Below are positions 10,734 to 17,693 of a stretch of DNA of 64,000 nucleotides, in pieces. A model generated the notes under the pieces. That model made no database searches. It saw only the letters and a list, made by a program, of their open reading frames with translations, and had not been told where the DNA came from. Source of the stretch: Nocardia cyriacigeorgica (GTDB lineage: Bacteria > Actinomycetota > Actinomycetes > Mycobacteriales > Mycobacteriaceae); contig NZ_JAAGVC010000014.1 of the NCBI RefSeq assembly GCF_010858045.1, forward strand, positions 50,479-114,478, in the 5' to 3' direction. The position numbers and the translations under genes are program-made. Position 1 is the stretch's first letter, and every line of letters starts with the position of its first letter.

Positions 10734-12184
10734 CACGCCGACACCTCCTTCGCAACTGCCGATCCCGTGCTGCCCGGCGCGGCGAGATGCAGGCCCGAGC
10801 CGCACTGCGTCACTATCCGGGCCTGCGCGATCGAGTAGTTGTGGTCGAGAGTCGATAGTCGGTGACAGCATTCGTCGATCGGCGGATGTCGAACCCGACC
10901 TACTCGGCCTGTGCCGTCGACGATATGGTCGGTGTGCGGGTCGATCCAGAACAACGGGATATCGCCGCCGAGCAGTTGCCGGGCTTCTGATGCGATGATC
11001 TCGGGGCCTACGGTCGTCCGTGAAAACCGACCCAGCTGCTCGACCAATCGTTCGAAGATCTCGCGTTGGGAAGCGGTGGATGGCGAAAGCGCGACCATCG
11101 CCGACAGCCGCGCGTATCCGGGCGTCGAGTAAACGATCGCCCGGGACAGCGATTCTCGGGGACAGGATCGGAGCACGTCCACCAACGCATGCCGGTTCCG
11201 GCGAATAGTCGCGTAACCGTGTGACAGGCCCGCGCGGAACTCCTCGAGGTAACCAGACAGGTTCTGGACGTGGCTGCCGATGCGGGTCGGCTTGCTGGCG
11301 AGCCTGGTAGTCATGCGAACGGTGAGGCCGCTGTCCGGCTCCGACGCCTGCAGAGACGGGAAGTTTCTCGAGACGCCGGGTGTGTTGGTCGCCATGAAGC
11401 CCGCAGATACTTCCGTCCGAGCGCTCGCGGGATCTTGAAGTAGCAAGGTGGTCAGCACGTTCCGCTCGCGGTCGAAGGGACTGGGGGCGAGTACGGTCTC
11501 ATCATCGATGATGGCGATGGCGTTGCCGGCGGGCGCGATATTGCCATAGTGCAGATCGACGGTCCCCAGGCAGTCGGTCCCGGCCGCGAAAAGCCCTGCC
11601 CGGTACCAGAATTCCTCGCCTGGCATGGTGGCAGGGGATGGAACCGGGACCGCGCTCTGGAGGTACCCGTCGAGTACCGAGATATCAGGTGGGATGTGAA
11701 CGGACGCGGAGAGCTCGGCCGCATCGAAGAACGCGGTGAGCATGTCGCGGCGCGAGTACCGGCCGGGTTTGTAGTACTGAACCACCTCTGCGCTGGAGAC
11801 TTTCGTGGTCGTTCGACCGCCACGGTGGGGGTCGCCGAGGCCGGGTTGGATGCGGACTGGTTCGGCGCCGCTCGTAGTCAGCGCTTCGTGCAGACGCGCG
11901 GCTTCGTCGAGACAGTGCGATATCTGCGGCTCCACCACGCCGCCCCAGATGGTGGGGTCATCGTCGAATACGCGATAAGCGAGTTCGGGCAGCAGCCGAT
12001 CGGCATTGCCGATGTGGACCGGGGTATGGGTCTCCTCGGACACGACCGCGATCCGCAGAATCAGGTACCGCAGCCATCCGTGCCGCATCCGGGTGAGGTC
12101 GAGGTATTCGGGGACGCGGTGCGCCTCATGGAGGTAGTTGTCGAGTGCATCGAGAACCACCAGGTCATAGTCGGAATATCGCAT
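10733..12184 (-). CDS. Stand-alone LanM-type (DUF4135) dehydratase
   Basis: A 483-residue protein with the DUF4135 dehydration domain of class II lanthipeptide synthetases but no C-terminal LanC cyclase domain. Landmarks in LanM order are GDPHRGGR (D118, H120), the phosphate-binding YYKPGR (K139), the kinase-like DLHYGN (D210, H212, N215) with IIDDET (D227/D228), and GDIPLFW (407-413). These correspond to the residues with which LanM phosphorylates Ser/Thr before elimination, so activity is plausible. LanM enzymes normally have about 900-1,100 residues. ATG 12184 has GGGGAGG upstream. It is divergent from the putative precursor gene and coupled to the MFS gene. Inferred role: making dehydrobutyrine/dehydroalanine in the precursor without ring closure. 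Confidence 0.82.
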   Translation of the reverse strand: MRYSDYDLVVLDALDNYLHEAHRVPEYLDLTRMRHGWLRYLILRIAVVSEETHTPVHIGNADRLLPELAYRVFDDDPTIWGGVVEPQISHCLDEAARLHEALTTSGAEPVRIQPGLGDPHRGGRTTTKVSSAEVVQYYKPGRYSRRDMLTAFFDAAELSASVHIPPDISVLDGYLQSAVPVPSPATMPGEEFWYRAGLFAAGTDCLGTVDLHYGNIAPAGNAIAIIDDETVLAPSPFDRERNVLTTLLLQDPASARTEVSAGFMATNTPGVSRNFPSLQASEPDSGLTVRMTTRLASKPTRIGSHVQNLSGYLEEFRAGLSHGYATIRRNRHALVDVLRSCPRESLSRAIVYSTPGYARLSAMVALSPSTASQREIFERLVEQLGRFSRTTVGPEIIASEARQLLGGDIPLFWIDPHTDHIVDGTGRVGRVRHPPIDECCHRLSTLDHNYSIAQARIVTQCGSGLHLAAPGSTGSAVAKEVSA

Positions 12185-12621
12185 GAGAACCTCCCCGTTT
12201 CTCGCCGGCCGACCCGCGAAGCGGAGATCGACCGTGCTCCCGGATTCCGATGGTAGCCGTGGAGGTGCTCATTGCGGACGTTCGCGCGCCTGCCGCGACT
12301 ATCAGTGATATGGATCACAAACCGGCCGATGGATGATGCTTCCTCGCAAGCTCATTCGGTTGGTCTCGGCGTGTGAACCGCATTGTGAATCTTCTATTTA
12401 GAGTCATCGAGCAGCGAGTGCCCAGCTAGGGGGAAGATCGTCTCGGAATGGTTTCCGGAACTCTGATCGCAGCGATCCGCATCCGTCCGGTTGCTGAGTA
12501 GAAAGGTCACCGACCGTCGCTCGTCCCCACGGAAAGTGCCACTGGTCGTGGTCTGCAAGTCTTGCTAATGTCCGAAGGGTGATCGCTGATCACTCAGTCG
12601 AGAACTGAAGGGAGGGAAATC
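12185..12621. other. Divergent control region of the RiPP island
   Basis: About 440 bp between the dehydratase gene (-) and the precursor gene (+), visibly AT-richer than the flanking genes (for example 12375-12405). It must carry promoters for both arms. It holds a perfect spaced palindrome at 12579-12593 and the precursor ribosome site GGAGGG at 12611-12616. No further credible small ORF, tRNA or KstR box was seen. Confidence 0.6.
12579..12593. promoter_or_regulatory. Palindrome upstream of the precursor gene, possible operator
   Basis: GTGATC-GCT-GATCAC is a perfect 6-bp inverted repeat with a 3-nt spacer, ending 28 bp before the precursor ATG. The AT-rich TGCTAATGT at 12562-12570 just upstream could be the -10 region, which would put the palindrome over the transcription start. 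No regulator gene lies in the island, so the binding protein would be encoded elsewhere. Confidence 0.45.
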
Positions 12622-12744
12622 ATGAGCACTTCGCTTACTACCACCATCGGGAAGTACATAACTGTCGAGGAATTCGACAAGATCTTCGAGGATCCGACTG
12701 CGGTAGTTCGGACCAACGACGCCGCCACGGCCGAGGCCGACTAG
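12622..12744 (+). CDS. Putative RiPP precursor peptide (40 aa)
   Basis: A 40-residue ORF with a strong ribosome site (GGAGGG, 5 nt before the ATG), first in the operon that continues with tfuA and ycaO. The N-terminal half starts MSTSLTTTIGKYITVEEF and looks like an amphipathic, acidic leader; the C-terminal part after EDP contains TAVVRTNDAATAEAD. There are eight Thr and two Ser but no Cys, so lanthionine rings and thiazolines are excluded. Dehydration of Thr and backbone thioamidation remain possible. There is no GG or GA cleavage motif. A 14-bp hairpin 8 nt after the stop could favour precursor over enzyme expression. Gene identity is inferred from position, size and ribosome site, not from homology. 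Confidence 0.65.
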   Translation: MSTSLTTTIGKYITVEEFDKIFEDPTAVVRTNDAATAEAD

Positions 12745-12752
12745 GCGACATT

Positions 12753-12789
12753 CATTGCGGGCAGGCGTTTCGGTTGCCTGCCCGCAATG
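12753..12789 (+). terminator. Attenuator-type hairpin between precursor gene and tfuA
   Basis: A perfect 14-bp inverted repeat (arms 12753-12766 and 12776-12789, 9-nt loop) lies 8 nt after the precursor stop and 33 nt before the tfuA GTG. There is no T-run. Such hairpins in RiPP operons often allow partial read-through or stabilise the precursor transcript. Confidence 0.7.
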
Positions 12790-12822
12790 CATCGGGGGTC
12801 GGGGTCAAGAGAGGGAAAAATA

Positions 12823-14073
12823 GTGGGGGGAAACGTCACGGTTTACGCGGGTCCGACGCTGACTCCGGATGATGTGGCCGAATTCGACTTGAAGAACGGT
12901 ACGACGACGGTGTTCCGGCCGCCGATCAAGCATGGGGATCTTTTCGGGTCGACACTGGGGGCCGAGGAGACCATTGTCGTCATCGACGGCCTCTATCACC
13001 AGAATCCGGCCCTGCGACACAAGGAATACCTGCATGCGTTGGCTATCGGTGCCCGGCTGATCGGTGCGAGCAGCATCGGTGCGATCAGGGGCGCTGAGCT
13101 GTCCCGCTTCGGCATGGAGGTCGTCGGAGTGGTCGGCCGGTGGTACCAGCAGGGCGATATCGATTCGGACGCAGACGTCGCAGTCGCGCACCTCGACGAG
13201 GAACACGGGTGGCGGCCCTTGAGCGTTCCGTTGGTGAATGTTCGGTATGCCGCGCAACGCAGCGGCCTGGATATTCCCATTGCCGAGAGAACTGTTGCGA
13301 TCGCCCGCGAGATCTTCTACGCCGAACGTTCCGAGGCAGCACTGGCCAACGCGATCGAAGGCGAGCTCGGTGCGGATGTAGCAGCAGCTGTCCTGCCGGA
13401 GCGGAAGCTTCGGACGGAACATGATGTCAAGAAGCTCGATGCGCTCGCCGCGCTACGACGGGCACATTTCGCTGGAGCGGCATCGGAGGACGATGGGGCG
13501 CAGCTGATGGCGGCGGCGGATTGGCGGACCCCGTACTTCTATCAGTGGCAGAACAATGCGATCGAGTCGGGCCGGCTGATAGCCAGGGTCGAATATCAGC
13601 AGCTTTACCGCACAGAATTCCCTGCGATATGGCTGAAGTACCTGGATTACGTATCCGAAAACCCCTACGATTCCTCACCGGGACGTAGTATCGGCGAGCG
13701 GTTCGGATCAATGACCTCGACCGCATCGCTGGACCGGATACCTCAGGTCTTCCTGCCTCGATACAGACTTGCCGATGAGCGGACGGTATCGATCCTGCTA
13801 TCGGCGGAAACGGCAGCGGATGTATCCCGTGTCTGCCAGGCGCATGTTGCGGAATCGGAACGTAGAATTCCAGGATCCAGACAGCTCAAGGCCGACGTCG
13901 CCGACGGCCTGCTGCGTGAGCTGTGGCCATCCCGGTACCCGCTCGAAGAGGAGTGTCGTCGCCGCGGGTTCGCTGGTGTCGGGCCCGCACGGCGCGCATT
14001 GCGCCGCTTCATCTTCAGTCATCACGACATAGTCCGGGGGATCTCTGATGGGCACTCTGATCGACGACCGTGA
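12823..14073 (+). CDS. tfuA: TfuA-like protein, YcaO partner
   Basis: A 416-residue protein with an N-terminal TfuA domain: VYAGPTL (7-13), IDGLYHQNPALRHKE (about 54-68), GASSIGAIRGAEL (81-93) and VAHLDEEHGWRPLSVPLVNVR. TfuA proteins partner with YcaO enzymes that form peptide backbone thioamides, probably by delivering sulfide. The C-terminal half (about residues 200-416) is an extension I do not recognise; many TfuA proteins are much shorter. I chose GTG 12823, which has AAGAGAGGGA upstream; an in-frame ATG at 12787 would lie inside the hairpin arm. It overlaps ycaO by 26 nt, implying coupled translation. Confidence 0.87.
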   Translation: MGGNVTVYAGPTLTPDDVAEFDLKNGTTTVFRPPIKHGDLFGSTLGAEETIVVIDGLYHQNPALRHKEYLHALAIGARLIGASSIGAIRGAELSRFGMEVVGVVGRWYQQGDIDSDADVAVAHLDEEHGWRPLSVPLVNVRYAAQRSGLDIPIAERTVAIAREIFYAERSEAALANAIEGELGADVAAAVLPERKLRTEHDVKKLDALAALRRAHFAGAASEDDGAQLMAAADWRTPYFYQWQNNAIESGRLIARVEYQQLYRTEFPAIWLKYLDYVSENPYDSSPGRSIGERFGSMTSTASLDRIPQVFLPRYRLADERTVSILLSAETAADVSRVCQAHVAESERRIPGSRQLKADVADGLLRELWPSRYPLEEECRRRGFAGVGPARRALRRFIFSHHDIVRGISDGHSDRRP

Positions 14074-15253
14074 ACTAGCGCCGAAGATTCGGCTTGACGG
14101 CACCGCGCGAGCACGCACCGCGGACCACACCTGGCTCCGGATAGAACCGCACCTCGAGACTGCGGGCATCACCAGGGTCGCCGACGTCACCGATCTCGAC
14201 TACGTACGGATTCCTGTGGCGATGGCGGTCCGGCCGCTGTCGGAATCGCTGTCGGTTTCGCAGGGCAAAGGCGCCAGCAGACAGCTGGCGAAGATATCGG
14301 CCGCGATGGAATCCCTCGAAACCTGGCATGCGGAGAATATCGGCCTTCCCACGGTGCGCGCGGAGCATTCCAGCGACGATCTGGGCTACGACCTGACAGC
14401 GCATTTCGGGAGCCATCTCTGCCGTCCGCTGCTGATGGACGAGGTGCTCGAGTACTACGCGGCAACGACCATGATCTCCGGCGAGCCGATCGCTGTTCCG
14501 CGTGGTCTGGTGGACATCAGCTTCGCGCGGTGCGACTTCCGGATGAATCCCTTTCGAGAGACGAGTTCGGGACTCGCATCGGGTAACGAGCCGGATGAAG
14601 CCGCACTGCACGGGCTCTACGAGATCTTCGAACGTGACAGCACAGCCCGGCTCGGCGCTCCCGGGGATCGGATCCCGATCGACCCGCGATCGGTGCGGGA
14701 CACCCACTGCGCCTTCCTGATCGAGCGCATGATGGAAGCCGGGTGGGACCTCACTCTCGATGCGGTACCTTCTCGCTTCGGTGTACCGACATTCATCGCG
14801 AGCGTCTTCTCGCACGAGTATCCGCTCGAATGCGCCGGGGCAGGGACGCACGGAGACAGCGCAATCGCGATGAGCCGCGCCCTCACCGAGGCCGCGCAGA
14901 CGCGGCTTACCGGAATATCGGGTACCCGCGACGATCTGCCGGTGGTGCCGGTATGGGAGCTTTTGGCCGTCGGCCCGCGTCAGATGAACGTCGTCGAGAC
15001 GCGGTCGGTGCAGGAAGCCGAGGCGGAATGCGGGTTCCGTTCCATCGATGGCGCCACCATCACCGACGATCTCCAGGAAGCGGCACGGCGCGCACTGTTG
15101 GTTACCGGGTTCGAGCCGGTCGTTCTGGATCTGACCGCTGCGGGGATGCGGTCGGACCTGGCGGTGGTCAAGGTTCTGTTGCCCGGTGCGGTGGCCGACC
15201 GCCGTGGCGGCATACCGGGTCCATCCGAGATGCAGGCACAGCGAGCCGGTTGA
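14048..15253 (+). CDS. ycaO: YcaO-domain peptide-backbone-modifying enzyme
   Basis: A 401-residue YcaO protein. YcaO enzymes use ATP to activate peptide amide bonds; with a TfuA partner they make thioamides, and with E1-like partners azolines. The nucleotide/Mg-binding motifs are visible: GKGASRQLAKISAAMESLE (about 73-91, with E88/E91) and SSGLASGNEPDEAALHGLYE (173-192), followed by FERD with E195/R196. No ThiF/Ocin-ThiF or E1-like gene is nearby, which favours thioamidation. The start ATG 14048 lies inside the end of tfuA and the stop abuts the next ATG directly (TGAATG). A methyl-coenzyme-M-type or ribosomal-methylthiotransferase-linked role is unlikely given the RiPP context. Confidence 0.9.
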   Translation: MGTLIDDRELAPKIRLDGTARARTADHTWLRIEPHLETAGITRVADVTDLDYVRIPVAMAVRPLSESLSVSQGKGASRQLAKISAAMESLETWHAENIGLPTVRAEHSSDDLGYDLTAHFGSHLCRPLLMDEVLEYYAATTMISGEPIAVPRGLVDISFARCDFRMNPFRETSSGLASGNEPDEAALHGLYEIFERDSTARLGAPGDRIPIDPRSVRDTHCAFLIERMMEAGWDLTLDAVPSRFGVPTFIASVFSHEYPLECAGAGTHGDSAIAMSRALTEAAQTRLTGISGTRDDLPVVPVWELLAVGPRQMNVVETRSVQEAEAECGFRSIDGATITDDLQEAARRALLVTGFEPVVLDLTAAGMRSDLAVVKVLLPGAVADRRGGIPGPSEMQAQRAG

Positions 15254-16660
15254 ATGGCGATGATCAGCGCGGTGCAGGCCGCTTTCATCGTGTCTTTGCC
15301 GGTCAATACCTTCGCGATCACAAAGTGCCTGATGCTCGGCCGTCGGGCCTTGAGCTGGAACTTCTCGCCAGTCTTCGGGGTAGCGCTGCCGCATCGACTG
15401 GTGCTGATCGGAAACGTCGCTGCTCCGCCGTGCCTCAGCATGGCTCTGCTGGCGCTGCAGGAGCGTGACCTCCTCCGCAACGTCGTCGTCATCGGGTTGT
15501 TCGGGTTCTGGTTGCTCTGCAAGAACCTCCGGGTGTCGAACCACTCGTTCCTGGCGGTCGTCACGATTGTCGTGCTGTCGCTGAGCGGCGGTGATCGGGG
15601 AGGAGCCGCGACCGCGACGGCGGCGATACTTGCGGCGATGTACGCGGCGGCCGGGATCGCCAAGCTCAACCGCGGCTACCTCCGGGGTGATCGCAGCCTC
15701 GGCCGACGCGTTGTCGAGCTGAACCTGAACAACAATTCAGCCTTGCTCGCCCGTACGCCGGATAACCTGCGGCGGTTGCTGAGCTTCGGCGCCATGGTGG
15801 TCGTGCCCGGCGCAGAAATACTTCTCGCCCTGGCGATGATCGGTGGCGCGCCGTTGCTGTGGTGTCTGCTCGTCGGCCTGTTGCTGCACTTCGCCTTCGG
15901 GATCAGCGGCAACTTCGAATTCTCCATGGTGGCGGCCGCAGTGTGGTTGGCGTTGGTGGTGCTGTCGCAGCCGGTGTCGATGGGACAGATAGTCGAACGC
16001 ATCGTGTCATCAGGCCCTGGATTCGCCGCATACCTGGTGACGCTGCTGGTAGCGACCAGTGCTTGGCAGTGCACCTGGCAGTACCTCGACCGGCGCGCCG
16101 GCCTGGTGAACGAACTGTTCGCGGCGTCGTGCTTCGGCACGCTGGCCTGGATCGCGCTGGTTACGGTTGACGCTGCCGTGACGGTGACTGTGGGGGTCGT
16201 TCCCTTGCTGCTGATGCTCGGCGCGACGATAGGCGCGGTGGGAATCGGCGCCCGTCTGGAATTTTCCTTCGCGATGCTGTCCAATTTGCGCCCGTACGGG
16301 ACCGAGTGGATCTATTTCTTGCCGCGCCCGCAGGGCAAACCTTCGTATTACTTTCTGAAGCTTCCCCAGCGGATCCCGGTGTCAGTACTGGGCGAAGTGC
16401 CACCCACATTTCTCAAGGCGGCGACTTCCGGCGAGATGGCCGTGCACCAGGCGACTGCTATCCGGCTGGCCCGCGTGTTCCGCGACCATGGAGCAACTCT
16501 GGTCGCCTGCCGAGCGCTCGCGGATGTGAACCGCGGCAGGATGGTGCCCGCGGCGCCGGACGATCCCGCAGCCTGGAGCGATCTGTCCGCCGATCGACAG
16601 CGTTGCCTGCTGTTTCCTCCGTTGATCCCGGCTGATCTTTCCGACCCTGTCGTCGGCTGA
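15254..16660 (+). CDS. Multi-pass membrane protein of the RiPP island (HTTM/DoxX-like?)
   Basis: A 468-residue integral membrane protein with roughly eight to ten hydrophobic segments in residues 1-335 and a soluble C-terminal tail of about 130 residues. The segment AAGIAKLNRGYLRGDRSLGRR followed by hydrophobic helices and LLLHFAFGISGNFEF faintly recalls HTTM (vitamin-K-carboxylase-like) or DoxX membrane proteins, but I cannot assign it firmly. It directly follows ycaO with no gap, so it belongs to the same transcript. It could modify the peptide at the membrane or provide immunity; neither is shown by the sequence. Confidence 0.75.
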   Translation: MAMISAVQAAFIVSLPVNTFAITKCLMLGRRALSWNFSPVFGVALPHRLVLIGNVAAPPCLSMALLALQERDLLRNVVVIGLFGFWLLCKNLRVSNHSFLAVVTIVVLSLSGGDRGGAATATAAILAAMYAAAGIAKLNRGYLRGDRSLGRRVVELNLNNNSALLARTPDNLRRLLSFGAMVVVPGAEILLALAMIGGAPLLWCLLVGLLLHFAFGISGNFEFSMVAAAVWLALVVLSQPVSMGQIVERIVSSGPGFAAYLVTLLVATSAWQCTWQYLDRRAGLVNELFAASCFGTLAWIALVTVDAAVTVTVGVVPLLLMLGATIGAVGIGARLEFSFAMLSNLRPYGTEWIYFLPRPQGKPSYYFLKLPQRIPVSVLGEVPPTFLKAATSGEMAVHQATAIRLARVFRDHGATLVACRALADVNRGRMVPAAPDDPAAWSDLSADRQRCLLFPPLIPADLSDPVVG

Positions 16661-16677
16661 TCCGATGTGTCGGTAGG

Positions 16678-17538
16678 TCAGTTCGATCGAATCCTGCGCC
16701 ACCATCGCGCCGTCGCGATCTCGAATTCCTCCCAGAAGATTTCGTTGGATTCTTCGCCGTGCCCGAGGCCGTTGCGTAACACCGCCCAATCCAGCCGGCC
16801 CGATCGACCCGCCGAGGTGACGATCGGACGAAGATGCTCGACGATATGGGAGGTATCACGGTCGTTGGCGCGGACCGCGGCACAGAAATTGTCGTTGCGG
16901 AACTCTTCTTCGAACAGCGCGCAGACCCGGTGGGGCAGCCGCCGCGGACCGGCTGCGGTTGGTTCGCAATACGGGTCGACGGCCAGCCCGAGAGGGAGCG
17001 ATGAGCGATAGTTCTCCCACCAGGAGAGGTCTGGCGGGTAATTCTGGGGCGCATAGGCGAAGGCCATTGACGGCATCGACGGCGATGCTGCTCGCCACGC
17101 GAAACGAATGGCGGCGTAGCCGCCGGCCGACCAACCGTTCCAGACAATGCCCTCGAGATCGTTCCGCCGAGCGATGTCGATCGTCAGAGCGATCAGCTCG
17201 TGAGCAACAGGCTCGGCCTGGAGGAACCAGCCAATGCGGGATTCCGGGTGCATTCGTAACACCGGGTCGGAGACGAAGATGGTGATCGCGCCCAGCTGTG
17301 CCGACGATGTGAAGCGGCCAAAGATCGGCGGCTGGTACTTGGGCCGCGTCACCATCCCGTGAAAGTTGACCAGAAGATAGGGCTTGCGGCGCAGCGCAGG
17401 GTAGGCGACGGCGAAGTCGAGGACGCGATGTAGTTCGCTGCCCTGCGGCCCGTCAGTGAGGGTTCCGCGCTCGACCCGCGCATATCGGGCTCGGGCGCCC
17501 GGGCCCGATGGCAGGATGTAGCCGTCGTGTTCGGTCAT
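16678..17538 (-). CDS. Alpha/beta hydrolase, candidate peptidase or esterase of the RiPP island
   Basis: A 286-residue alpha/beta-hydrolase-fold protein. PYLLVNFHGM (strand plus oxyanion-type HG) precedes the nucleophile elbow GWSAGG with Ser137, followed by YAAIRFAWRA. The C-terminal RNGLGHGEE probably holds the catalytic His. No signal peptide is visible. ATG 17538 was taken because GGGGGA precedes it; ATG 17550 is the alternative. It converges on the membrane-protein gene with 17 bp between stops and has its own promoter, next to the KstR-controlled ligase gene on the other side. It could remove the leader or hydrolyse the product, or belong to neither process. Confidence 0.7.
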   Translation of the reverse strand: MTEHDGYILPSGPGARARYARVERGTLTDGPQGSELHRVLDFAVAYPALRRKPYLLVNFHGMVTRPKYQPPIFGRFTSSAQLGAITIFVSDPVLRMHPESRIGWFLQAEPVAHELIALTIDIARRNDLEGIVWNGWSAGGYAAIRFAWRAASPSMPSMAFAYAPQNYPPDLSWWENYRSSLPLGLAVDPYCEPTAAGPRRLPHRVCALFEEEFRNDNFCAAVRANDRDTSHIVEHLRPIVTSAGRSGRLDWAVLRNGLGHGEESNEIFWEEFEIATARWWRRIRSN

Positions 17539-17668
17539 GATTCCCCCCATGAAACCAACCGCTCCGGTGAGCAATCCGGGCATCCTCAGCATATCTGTCG
17601 ACTGGCGCGGACGGCTCGGCCAGAGCCGCTGATTCGTGCCCGGGGGGGGCGACGCCCTTGTCGATATC

Positions 17669-17682
17669 TAGAACGCGTTCTA
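17669..17682. promoter_or_regulatory. Perfect KstR operator overlapping a leaderless promoter
   Basis: TAGAACGCGTTCTA is a fully symmetric KstR box. Its last two bases begin a -10-like TAAATT (17681-17686), and the GTG of the ligase-like gene follows the box after exactly 11 nt. The same geometry recurs at fadD19 and hsd4A. Confidence 0.9.
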
Positions 17683-17693
17683 AATTCGATGGG

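Noticed and set aside
15254..16660. Calling the membrane protein a vitamin-K-dependent carboxylase-like enzyme
   Set aside because: Only a weak helix-pattern resemblance is seen; no catalytic residues could be matched, so no function is assigned.
17641..17650. Run of eight G as a possible phase-variable tract
   Set aside because: It lies in non-coding DNA upstream of the KstR box and chosen GTG, outside any reading frame and promoter spacer, so slippage would have no evident effect.
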